Below, one piece after another: positions 1-7,158 of a stretch of 31,831 bases of DNA; position 1 is the first letter of the stretch, and every line of letters begins with the position of its first letter. The stretch spans positions 1 to 31,831 of the forward strand of contig CAJTOK010000042.1 of assembly GCA_910577825.1 (NCBI GenBank), read 5' to 3'. Made by a program: the position numbers and the translations under genes. This DNA comes from an uncultured Lachnospiraceae bacterium. Lineage in GTDB: Bacteria; Bacillota; Clostridia; Lachnospirales; Lachnospiraceae. The notes under the pieces are model-generated. The model was given only the letters and a program-made list of their open reading frames with translations, was not told where the DNA came from and searched no databases.

Positions 1-54
1 ATACGAGGTCTATGAAGCAGGAAGCCCATTGGCTTTAGACAATGGGTAGTTCAC
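1..54 (+). mobile_element. Right end of an IS200/IS605-family (TnpB-type) element
   Basis: The sequence has the form seen at the right ends of OrfB/TnpB insertion sequences in Firmicutes: GAAGCAGGAAGCCC, a short hairpin (CCCATTG at 25-31 pairing with CAATGGG at 40-46), then TAGTTCAC ending near 54. The element body, including any tnpB gene, would lie left of position 1 and is not visible. The exact boundary is set by analogy with known ends, so it may be off by a few bases. Confidence 0.72.
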
Positions 55-72
55 ATAACTGCATAACGATAT
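1..72 (+). ncRNA. 3' part of a putative omega RNA (TnpB guide RNA) running into its guide
   Basis: In IS200/IS605 elements, TnpB binds an RNA whose scaffold ends at the element's right end and whose guide is the flanking DNA. The hairpin at 25-46 and the terminal TAGTTCAC would be the scaffold 3' end. The following 16-20 bases, starting ATAACTGCATAACG at 55, would be the guide. The 5' part of the RNA is outside the window. This is inferred from family knowledge; transcription cannot be seen. Confidence 0.5.
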
Positions 73-110
73 ATTATGTTAATTTCTGGTTTTTTTAAAT
101 ATTTGAATAA

Positions 111-140
111 AACAGGGTGAAGCCGCGGCTTCACCTTGTT
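111..140 (-). terminator. Terminator of the endonuclease gene
   Basis: This is a 15-bp near-perfect inverted repeat (arms 111-125 and 126-140, one G-U pair) centred on GCCGCGGC. It lies just beyond the endonuclease stop codon. Read on the minus strand it is followed by TGTTTTATTC, a U-rich tail. Confidence 0.8.
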
Positions 141-142
141 AT

Positions 143-802
143 CTAATCTTCCAGGGATATAATATATTTCATAAATTCTTTTTTAAAGTAAAAGGCTCTG
201 TTTTTATCAGATATTTTCCTTCCATAAATATTAGAGAAGATAGGATGGTATGGTTTTGAATCTTTAGTCCGTATTTGTATAAATTCACCACTCGCAGTAT
301 GTAAAGTTGCATTGCTGGATTCAGATAATTGTCTGTTTAATTGGCCACAGATATTATAATAATCTGTTTCAAGCTGTTTTGCGAGAGTGCCATATTTAGG
401 AAGTGATAAATCTACCATGATGGGAGATAAATACATCCATTCAGCAGGAGTTCCATCTTTACTAATAGGTACATACAATAACCGCTGGAATTTCTCATAC
501 AATTTTGTATTCTGGAATTTTTGCTTTGATAATAAACTATCTATAATTGAAGCTATTTGAGTGATGAACATTGTTTCTAAAGGTTTTCCGTTGTGGTCAC
601 ACTTGTTGGTTTTTAGTTCACCATCTTCAAAATCAAGAGTAGTATTGGAGAGATTTAAGCCAATAGTTAATTCTAAAAGCTGGCCTGTTTTGCCTTTGTT
701 GGTTTTCATCATGGCATCTTCAATTTGTCTGGCAGATAAATAATCTTTAAAAGGAATATGTGCAATTTTTTCAATTCTTGTTTGTGCTTCTATTAGTTTC
801 AT
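143..802 (-). CDS. MutH/Sau3AI-family restriction endonuclease
   Basis: This 219-residue protein carries the MutH/Sau3AI-type nuclease core. NKGKTGQLLEL at 35-45 matches the KGxxGQLLE helix of MutH, with E44 as the counterpart of a catalytic glutamate. LDFEDGELKT at 56-65 supplies the D-(x)n-E-x-K metal site (D57, E62, K64), with a slightly shorter spacing than in MutH. Such enzymes cut at GATC. Sau3AI itself is a two-domain protein of about twice this length, so this is a single-domain, MutH-sized version. The gene starts 5 nt after the controller gene on the same strand and lies opposite an adenine methylase, so it is most likely the nuclease of a type II restriction system rather than a mismatch-repair protein. 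The GATC specificity is inferred from the family. Confidence 0.82.
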   Translation of the reverse strand: MKLIEAQTRIEKIAHIPFKDYLSARQIEDAMMKTNKGKTGQLLELTIGLNLSNTTLDFEDGELKTNKCDHNGKPLETMFITQIASIIDSLLSKQKFQNTKLYEKFQRLLYVPISKDGTPAEWMYLSPIMVDLSLPKYGTLAKQLETDYYNICGQLNRQLSESSNATLHTASGEFIQIRTKDSKPYHPIFSNIYGRKISDKNRAFYFKKEFMKYIISLED

Positions 803-807
803 ATTTT

Positions 808-1041
808 TTATACCTCCTTGAAAAATTCACTGATTTCAACACCAAGTACATTAGCAATCTGGTTTAAAACAGATATAGACAGACTTTTATTACACCCGGC
901 GGCTTCAATTTTAGAAAGATAACTAATACTGATTTTTGTTTGTTCTGCAAGTTGTACTTGTGTAAGTTTTGATTGTTTTCTGTAATGTTTTATATTTGTG
1001 CCTATAACGTGGTATAGGTCAAAATCATTTTTGAAATACAT
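808..1041 (-). CDS. Xre-family controller (C) protein of the restriction system
   Basis: This 77-residue single-domain helix-turn-helix protein has the length and layout of restriction-system C proteins. Helices 2-3 are LTQVQLAEQTKISISYLSKIE at about 27-47, and it ends in VLGVEISEFFKEV. C proteins bind C-boxes in front of their own operon, activating the nuclease gene after the methylase has had time to act. Here the gene lies directly upstream of the nuclease (gap of 5 nt) and divergent from the methylase. A C-box-like palindrome is present in the intergenic region at 1099-1113. AGGTGT lies just upstream of the start. An ordinary Xre repressor is the alternative, but the context favours a controller. 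Confidence 0.83.
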   Translation of the reverse strand: MYFKNDFDLYHVIGTNIKHYRKQSKLTQVQLAEQTKISISYLSKIEAAGCNKSLSISVLNQIANVLGVEISEFFKEV

Positions 1042-1098
1042 AAAAACACCTCTTTTATTGTTTGTAAATATTATCTCATGGGATTTGTATTATATAAA

Positions 1099-1113
1099 TT
1101 CACTTATAGTGAA
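1099..1113. promoter_or_regulatory. C-box-like operator between controller and methylase genes
   Basis: TTCACT-TAT-AGTGAA is a perfect 15-bp palindrome whose centre ACTTATAGT matches the core of known C-boxes (GACTTATAGTC type). It sits between the divergent controller and methylase genes, 58 bp upstream of the controller start. I see only one clear box, while many C operators have two. Confidence 0.6.
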
Positions 1114-1227
1114 AGTAAATTGATGTAATTTTTATGAATATGTTTCAGTTGCTATTTTTTCTCTTTGCAATTATAATTGATATGTAGAGAAAAGTCTTTT
1201 TATAAATATAGAGAAGAGGAATTTAAA

Positions 1228-2061
1228 ATGCGTAATTCAAGTGTAGTGCCATTTGTAAAATGGGCTGGTGGAAAGCGGCAGTTAATTCCACAGATAAAGG
1301 CGAGAATGCCTGGAAAATATAATAATTACTATGAGCCATTTGTGGGTGGAGGTGCAGTAATTTTTGCATTGCTGCCTGCTAATGCCTTGTTAAATGATAT
1401 TAATAAAGCGTTGATAAATGTATACAAGCAGATATGTAATGCACCAGAAGCATTTCTGGCTGCTGTAAATAAGCTTGATGGGGAAATGTGGGAGGATGGC
1501 AAGGAATATTATTATTATATCAGGGATAATTATAATAATAAGCTGGTAAAAGCAGAGTATGATGTGGAGATGGCAGCATTATTTGTATTTATCAATAAGC
1601 ATTGTTTTAATGGTTTATACCGTGTAAATGGAAAAGGTCTTTTTAATGTTCCATACAATAACAGCCGCAGGGCATCTGTTAATGAAAAGGCAATTATGGA
1701 GGTTTCAAAATATCTCCAGTGTGTAAATATTACTGATGGGGATTTTGAAACCGCCTGCAGGGATGCAAAGAAGGAAGATTTTGTATTTATTGACAGCCCG
1801 TATGCACCATTAAATCCTGTTTCTTTTGAGTCATATACCAAAGAAGGGTTTGATATAGAAAGCCACAAGCGGCTGGCAAAACTATTTGATGAATTAACAG
1901 CCAGAGGCTGTTACTGTATGCTTACAAACCATAACACTGGGCTGATAAATGAATTGTATGGTAATAAGGGTTATAATATAGATGTTGTAAGTGTAAAGCG
2001 TATGATTAATCCAGACGCATCAAACAGGGTGGGCGAGGAAGTGATTATATGCAATTATTGA
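1228..2061 (+). CDS. Dam/DpnM-type adenine-N6 DNA methylase (D12 class)
   Basis: This 277-residue protein methylates adenine in DNA, and GATC is the usual target of the family. PFVKWAGGKRQL at 8-19 is the AdoMet-binding start of D12-class methylases. YEPFVGGGAV at 35-44 follows, and the catalytic motif IV appears as DSPY at 189-192 where DPPY is usual. The C-terminal VKRMINPDASNRVGEEVII resembles the end of Dam proteins. The ATG at 1228 is preferred over an in-frame TTG at 1177 because GAGAAGAGGA at 1211-1220 is a good ribosome site and homology begins just after it. The gene is divergent from the controller and nuclease and should protect the host against the nuclease. The serine in motif IV is unusual but may still be active. 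Confidence 0.88.
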   Translation: MRNSSVVPFVKWAGGKRQLIPQIKARMPGKYNNYYEPFVGGGAVIFALLPANALLNDINKALINVYKQICNAPEAFLAAVNKLDGEMWEDGKEYYYYIRDNYNNKLVKAEYDVEMAALFVFINKHCFNGLYRVNGKGLFNVPYNNSRRASVNEKAIMEVSKYLQCVNITDGDFETACRDAKKEDFVFIDSPYAPLNPVSFESYTKEGFDIESHKRLAKLFDELTARGCYCMLTNHNTGLINELYGNKGYNIDVVSVKRMINPDASNRVGEEVIICNY

Positions 2062-2101
2062 AAATTTTATTGTAGTATTTTAATATTGGAGAGGAGCAGA
2101 T

Positions 2102-2630
2102 ATGGGATATATAGACAGGATTGCCAGTAAGGAGAAATGTTCTGGCGGCATGTCACCGGCAGAAGTATATAAATGCCAGATAGACGGGGAATGCCATTAT
2201 TTAAAAATGACAGATATGGCATTTTCACAGACTACATATAGTGCTAAAAGGGAAGCAGGGGTAATGCTCTGGCTGGCAGATAAATTAAATGTTCCAAAGC
2301 TTAGGGAATATGGACTGGCAGGATACAACAAACTTTACTAACCCGGAAGAATTATATAAATGGTTATGTGATAATAAACCTCCGGAAGAACCTGTTTTTA
2401 CCCATGGTGATATTGGGGCAAATTTTTTTATTGATGATGATGGAATTTATTTGTATGATTTAGCAAGGTGTGGCATTGCGGATAAATGGACAGATATTGC
2501 ATTATGTGTAAGGGATATAAGGGATTATTATCCGGATACAGGTTATGAACAGGTGTTTTTTGATATGTTAGGAACCAGGCCTGATTATGAAAAGATAAAC
2601 TATTATATTTTATCAGATGAAATGTTTTAA
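2102..2630 (+). pseudogene. Broken aph(3')-type aminoglycoside phosphotransferase gene
   Basis: Two fragments of one kinase lie in different frames. The first (from 2102, with a ribosome site GAGAGGAG before it) reads GMSPAEVYKC, YLKMTDMAFSQTTYSAKRE and VMLWLADKLNVPKL, like the N lobe of APH(3')-III. The second (to the stop at 2628-2630) reads DTTNFTNPEELYKWL, THGDIGANFF, DLARCGIADKW and INYYILSDEMF, like its C lobe with the HGD catalytic loop and the DLxR metal site. About 85 residues between the lobes are missing. The junction lies near 2305-2315 and shifts the frame, so the first fragment ends in a stop at 2339-2341. The gene cannot make an intact kinase. One residue is also missing within the HGD loop compared with APH(3')-III. 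Confidence 0.85.
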
Positions 2631-2654
2631 AATAATTGTAATGTAAAAAAGAAG

Positions 2655-2700
2655 TATACAGGCACAGATAAATAATATCTCCATGCCTGTATATTTTATA
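2655..2700. terminator. Bidirectional terminator between the aph relic and the NRPS-like gene
   Basis: A 10-bp perfect stem (TATACAGGCA 2655-2664 with TGCCTGTATA 2684-2693) encloses a smaller stem (AGATA 2666-2670 with TATCT 2676-2680). It is followed by TTTTATAG on the plus strand and by TTCTTTTTTAC on the minus strand. It would serve both convergent genes. Confidence 0.75.
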
Positions 2701-2724
2701 GTGTTTTTATTTTATATATGTGTT

Positions 2725-5700
2725 TTATTCCAAGTTTTCTATATCTGTTTCTTTGCCACTTCCGTTAATTCTGGCAACAAGTTTCATTTCATTAATTTTT
2801 CTGTCGTAGCGTAAATATACATCTGCACTTTCCACATCATCACGCCCAAGAAGTTTCTGTTCTGTTTCTGCCAGGTTAAAATACCTTCTGCCATGTATGC
2901 CGTCTGTCATTACAGTGCTTCCGCCATTTTCCACAAAATCAACCTGGCCATCTGGAAGTATTCTTGCAATCCTGCCTGTGTTGTATAAAGTCCCTTCGCC
3001 ATATGGATTCTGTAATTGTTCAGTTATATTTTCCGGCTGTACATCCATTATAAATAATGGGCCCCATGCACCATATGGTTTTTTATGGTATCCTTCATCA
3101 AGCACATATACTTTTACATTATCTTTATCTGTTGTAACAAGGCTTCCCCCTGATTCTTTGTTTAATGTTTCTGTTTCTATATAGAAATGTTTTGGATATA
3201 CTTCCTCTGGCATATGCCTTTTAAGCCTTCTTACAGAACGTTCCTCAAGCATTGCAGCTACCACACATTCATAACATATAAGGAATATTTCAAGCTGTTT
3301 TTTATCAAACCTGTTTTCCCAGTAGCGCAGTTCCATAAAATAACCTTTATCATCATTCATTACCTGCATATGGAATGGAAGGGAATCAAGCTGCAAGTGT
3401 ATTCTTTCAGCTTTAGCGCCGCCTATTTCACCAATATTTATTATATCCCCCTGGAATTGTAAAAACATTTCACTTTCACGTGGTGCAGAAATCTGGCACT
3501 TCATAGTTTCCATTATCTGCTTCCCTGTTTTCTGGAGCAGCGGCACTACCCTTTCATGTGGGACTTTGGTATACCTGTAATAATAAGTAAGGAATAAAGG
3601 CCCTGCAATACGTGTCCAGCGGCTGTCTGTCCTTCCGCTGTGTATGCTGTTGGCAAATACATCTGGTTCATCACTGAAAAGGCTTATACAGTAATTAAAT
3701 GCAGTAAGGAACACAACATTTTCAGATACATTGTTCTGCTTGCAGAAATACAATATTTTCTTACGTGTAAGCCTGTCAAAACGCTGCCTTATAACAGCAT
3801 TAGCCCCGTCTGTAAAATCACAGTTTTCTTTTTTATTTAAAATGCTTCTTTTAAGTTTTATACCGTCAAGCAGCCTTTCTATATAATTAGTATCCCGTCC
3901 ACGTACACCAAGTTTCTCCCTGTCCATTTCCTCAAGTATATATTCATAAAATGTATAAGTTTCTTTCTCTATTTCCTCACCATTATAAAGCTTATTTACA
4001 TCTTCAAGCAGTATATTCATTGTTACGCCATCACCCATAATATGCGCAACATCAAAGAAAAGGTATTTAGCTTTCTCCGTCTGGAAAATATAAATATGGA
4101 ATAAATTATCATCAGCATTATAAGCAAACGGGACTAATATTTCTTTTTTCTTTTCTTCCCATTCTGCTTCACTAAGGTTAATTACTGGTATATTAATTTC
4201 CCTTGTATCATCACGGAATATTTTGTAACTGTCTGTATCAAACTTTATAATTGCCTTTAATCCAGGATGTGCATTTATTGTTCCTTCTATAGCCTTTTTT
4301 AACTTATCCAGGTCAACACTGTTATCAAGCTGGAATGTAAATGGAAGGTTTCCTGTTGTATTGCCTTTTATTATATATGCAAAGTATTTCTGCATATTTG
4401 TAAGAGGGTAAACATCCCTTATGCTTAAATCGGTTTTTGCAGAGTTTCTTTTATTATCAAAATACTGTTCAAGTTTAAGTATTGTATTATTCTCCATAAG
4501 GTCTGTAAGGTTAATGTTTTCACCAAGTTTTTTATGCAGTTCTTCTATAAAAAGGATGCTTCCCAGTGAGTCAAGCCCGTTATTATAAAGGTTTGAATTA
4601 ATTCCAAATAGTTTATTGCCCATAATATCTGAAAGCAAATCATAAAGTTTCTGCTGGAATCCGTTTTTAGGTTTTTTAATATTGCCTTCTGCCTGTTTTT
4701 CATTTTCTTTAGCTTCAAAAAATTTATCACGTATAATTTTTTTAGAAGAGGTCTTTTCAAAAGGATGTTTTCTTATATTACAGGTTGAAATTTTAGAATA
4801 TGATGGCAGGCTGTCATTATGTGATGCAATTATTTTCTGTATTTCTGCTTCAATATCATTAATTCCATTAGCCTGTGCATACTCATAATTAGGATAAACT
4901 TCAGCAGCTATTGTATTGCCGGAACCATATACAAGTATATCAGATACTAAAAGGTCATTGTCAAAAAGGTTCTCTATTCCTTCTGGTGCTACATTTTCAC
5001 CATTGCTTAATATAATAAGGTTCTTTTTACGGCCTGTCAGGAAAAGAAAGCCCTCTTCATCTACATAACCCAGGTCGCCTGTACAAAGCCAGCCATCTTT
5101 TGTAATGCTTTCTGCTGTCTTGTCAGGCTCTTTATAATAACCCATCATTACAGAAGGGCTTTTAACCTGTATTTCCCCGTTAACAATACGTACCTGGCAG
5201 CCATCAACAACCCTTCCGACAGATGCACGTTTATCTGGCCTGTCATAATCAGGTGATGAAACTTTAGGTGAACATTCAGACATTCCATAACCTTGTCCAA
5301 TCTCTATTCCTAACCTGGCAAAATTTTCTGCAAGGTCTGGTGCAAGATAGCCGCCGCCGCTTGCTATCCTGTGAAGCCTTTTGCCAAGGACAAGCTCTTT
5401 TGCTTCCTGTTCTGTCATACCCTTATTCTGTTTTAATGTTATTGCAATCTTATTATAAAGCATCTTTGCCATCATTGGGACAAGGCGTATGCCAGAAGGC
5501 TCAAATAATTTTATATAATGGAGCATTTTGGAGATATCAGGGCATAGACAGAGTGAACTTCCATAGCGTATAATAATCATTACATCACCATTAATACAGA
5601 ATATATGGTGTATTGGAAGCACATTCATATACAATTCACCAGACTGGTCTTTTTTCTCAGTAGTGCAGAATGTATTATCAATAAGGTTCTGGTTGGAAAG

Positions 5701-6264
5701 CATAACACCCTTGCCCCTGCCAGTAGTTCCTGAAGTAAATATAATTATGCCGCAGTCGCCAGGCTTTGCATCAGATACATAGGAAGTGCCATTGTACTGC
5801 TTGAAAATCAATGAAACAGAAGCTTCCTGTTTAACCTTCTGGATACAGATAAATTCTTTAATCCCTGGGCATTTTTCCTTAATAAAACCAGCCTGTGAAC
5901 GGAACTCCCAGTCAAAGAAAAGTATATCAGTATCTGAACGGTTAAGGCTGTCAATAAAAGCTTCTTTATTTAACTGTATATCAAGTGGTATGGAAACAGA
6001 ACCTGAACCTGTAACGCCAAGCAGGGCAGCAAGGTATTCATAACTGCATCTGCCAAGAAAAGCAGCATGTATTTTATGCCCTGCCTTTTTGCTTTGTTCC
6101 TCTGTCCATGCAGCTATGGCATGGCTGTCATCTGCCAGTTCCTTATAAGTCTTTTCATACATAATATAGTTCTTTTCATAACGCATAAAAACTTTACTGC
6201 CATATTCCTTCCCTGCGTTTTGTACTAAATCATATACGGTTTTGGTGTTGGATGGTGTAATCAT
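2725..6264 (-). CDS. NRPS-like enzyme: adenylation, carrier, condensation, degenerate adenylation tail
   Basis: This 1179-residue protein would activate an acyl or amino acid, load it on its own carrier domain and pass it to an acceptor. The adenylation domain spans about 1-525: IIIFTSGTTGRGKGV at 173-187, GQGYGMSECSP at 323-333, CTGDLGYVDEEG at 394-405, GRKKNLIILSNGENV at 411-425, and the lysine end near 505-512. It resembles acyl-CoA synthetases. The carrier domain (about 533-603) has the phosphopantetheine serine in GLDSLG (S566). The condensation domain (about 615-1050) has AHIMGDG at 740-746, with alanine in place of the first histidine of HHxxxDG. The tail (about 1050-1160) resembles the C-terminal piece of an adenylation domain but lacks its key residues. 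There is no thioesterase. The ATG at 6264 has AAAGGGG upstream, and an earlier in-frame start at 6306 lacks this. The product is unknown; a lipopeptide or acylated amino acid is possible. Confidence 0.85.
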   Translation of the reverse strand: MITPSNTKTVYDLVQNAGKEYGSKVFMRYEKNYIMYEKTYKELADDSHAIAAWTEEQSKKAGHKIHAAFLGRCSYEYLAALLGVTGSGSVSIPLDIQLNKEAFIDSLNRSDTDILFFDWEFRSQAGFIKEKCPGIKEFICIQKVKQEASVSLIFKQYNGTSYVSDAKPGDCGIIIFTSGTTGRGKGVMLSNQNLIDNTFCTTEKKDQSGELYMNVLPIHHIFCINGDVMIIIRYGSSLCLCPDISKMLHYIKLFEPSGIRLVPMMAKMLYNKIAITLKQNKGMTEQEAKELVLGKRLHRIASGGGYLAPDLAENFARLGIEIGQGYGMSECSPKVSSPDYDRPDKRASVGRVVDGCQVRIVNGEIQVKSPSVMMGYYKEPDKTAESITKDGWLCTGDLGYVDEEGFLFLTGRKKNLIILSNGENVAPEGIENLFDNDLLVSDILVYGSGNTIAAEVYPNYEYAQANGINDIEAEIQKIIASHNDSLPSYSKISTCNIRKHPFEKTSSKKIIRDKFFEAKENEKQAEGNIKKPKNGFQQKLYDLLSDIMGNKLFGINSNLYNNGLDSLGSILFIEELHKKLGENINLTDLMENNTILKLEQYFDNKRNSAKTDLSIRDVYPLTNMQKYFAYIIKGNTTGNLPFTFQLDNSVDLDKLKKAIEGTINAHPGLKAIIKFDTDSYKIFRDDTREINIPVINLSEAEWEEKKKEILVPFAYNADDNLFHIYIFQTEKAKYLFFDVAHIMGDGVTMNILLEDVNKLYNGEEIEKETYTFYEYILEEMDREKLGVRGRDTNYIERLLDGIKLKRSILNKKENCDFTDGANAVIRQRFDRLTRKKILYFCKQNNVSENVVFLTAFNYCISLFSDEPDVFANSIHSGRTDSRWTRIAGPLFLTYYYRYTKVPHERVVPLLQKTGKQIMETMKCQISAPRESEMFLQFQGDIINIGEIGGAKAERIHLQLDSLPFHMQVMNDDKGYFMELRYWENRFDKKQLEIFLICYECVVAAMLEERSVRRLKRHMPEEVYPKHFYIETETLNKESGGSLVTTDKDNVKVYVLDEGYHKKPYGAWGPLFIMDVQPENITEQLQNPYGEGTLYNTGRIARILPDGQVDFVENGGSTVMTDGIHGRRYFNLAETEQKLLGRDDVESADVYLRYDRKINEMKLVARINGSGKETDIENLE

Positions 6265-6295
6265 AGTAAACCCCTTTCTGCAGAAATACTGCAAA

Positions 6296-6316
6296 ATAAT
6301 TCGCAATACGAAATAT
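6296..6316. promoter_or_regulatory. Candidate operator (imperfect palindrome) in the NRPS-like gene leader
   Basis: ATAATTCG (6296-6303) and CGAAATAT (6309-6316) are inverted arms with one mismatch around a 5-bp centre. The site lies about 30 bp downstream of the likely transcription start of the NRPS-like gene, where the neighbouring MarR-type repressor could block transcription. Its size suits a MarR dimer, but binding is inferred. Confidence 0.35.
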
Positions 6317-6350
6317 TTGTTTAAAAAATTTTTAAAATCCTTATAATGGT

Positions 6351-6379
6351 ATTATATCAGAGAAATATATATTTATCAA
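6351..6379 (-). promoter_or_regulatory. Sigma-A promoter of the NRPS-like gene
   Basis: On the minus strand TTGATA (6379-6374) and TATAAT (6356-6351) are separated by 17 bp, a near-consensus promoter. Transcription would start near 6344, giving a leader of about 80 nt. Confidence 0.75.
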
Positions 6380-6556
6380 TGAAAAATCCATGCCTGTTTT
6401 ATAAATTTTTCCATCTTGCATTGTATATTTTTCTTGGTTTAAATTACATTGGTAATTAAAAAACAGAAAAATCCAGTCCTTTTCTGGCATTCTTAATTAT
6501 ATAAAAAATAACCATAAATTATCTTATATTAAAATATTTTCAAAATAAAAATTATG

Positions 6557-6584
6557 TTGTATTTGTTAAAAAGACTGGTATAAT
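6557..6584 (+). promoter_or_regulatory. Promoter of the marR-type gene
   Basis: TTGTAT (6557-6562) and TATAAT (6579-6584) are separated by 16 bp. TGG before the -10 box makes it an extended -10. Confidence 0.65.
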
Positions 6585-6637
6585 CTATATGTAGTAAACC
6601 GTTATAATTTATTATAAAATAAAAAATAAAAGGTATT

Positions 6638-7099
6638 ATGAAAGGCTTAATGATGCTGCTTATGGATAAGAGAGATGAAAATGCTGGCGAGGAATTATAT
6701 AATCTGCTGGCAGAACTTTTAAACAGGAGAATGAACAGGACTGTGCTTGACAGTATACGTGGCGAATATGGTGTACTGCGCTATCTTATGTATGTACAAG
6801 ATAAGATGAGTGCAGGTTTTCTTACAGAACAGCTGCATGTTGTGCCAGGACGCATGACAGATATACTTAACAGCCTTGAATCTAAGGGTTTTATAAAAAG
6901 GGTGCGCAGTGATGAGGACAGGCGGCGTGTAGTTGTGTGCATAACAGAAAATGGCAGGGAAGAGGCATGTAAGAAAAGAGAATATATAAGGAAAGAGTAC
7001 CAGGGGCTTTTTAAAATACTTGGGCAAAGAGATACAGAAGAACTAATAAGGCTTTTAAAAATTGTACTTTCATATAAAGGGGAAAATGAAACGGAATAG
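6638..7099 (+). CDS. MarR-family transcriptional regulator
   Basis: This 153-residue protein has a winged helix-turn-helix of the MarR type. GFLTEQLHVVPGRMTDILNS at about 66-85 is the recognition helix region. The wing follows as GFIKRVRSDEDRRRVVVCITENGR, with the DxRR signature of the family. Helices at both ends would form the dimer. It is divergent from the NRPS-like gene, so it probably controls that gene and itself in response to a small ligand. The start at 6638 has AAAAGG before it; ATGs at 6650 and 6653 are also possible. The target and ligand are not visible. Confidence 0.85.
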   Translation: MKGLMMLLMDKRDENAGEELYNLLAELLNRRMNRTVLDSIRGEYGVLRYLMYVQDKMSAGFLTEQLHVVPGRMTDILNSLESKGFIKRVRSDEDRRRVVVCITENGREEACKKREYIRKEYQGLFKILGQRDTEELIRLLKIVLSYKGENETE

Positions 7100-7102
7100 G
7101 GC

Positions 7103-7130
7103 GGTTTCCATGTTTTATGGCATGGAAACC
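7103..7130. terminator. Hairpin between convergent genes
   Basis: GGTTTCCATG (7103-7112) pairs perfectly with CATGGAAACC (7121-7130) around an 8-nt loop, between the convergent marR-type gene and the next minus-strand gene. Neither side has a strong U tract, so it may be a weak or factor-assisted terminator. Confidence 0.5.
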
Positions 7131-7158
7131 CCTGTATTATAACGGCCTGTAGTAATAT

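Larger units (their letters stand above)
6265..6637. other. AT-rich divergent intergenic region between NRPS-like gene and marR-type gene
   Basis: This 373-bp stretch contains no convincing gene. It holds the promoters of both divergent genes and one imperfect palindrome near the NRPS-like start (separate entries). The middle (about 6380-6550) is very AT-rich, and I see nothing further in it. Confidence 0.7.

Noticed and set aside
2289..2630. A separate 113-residue gene for the second kinase fragment
   Set aside because: It has no ribosome site and only makes sense as the C lobe of the kinase begun at 2102, so both are treated as one broken gene.
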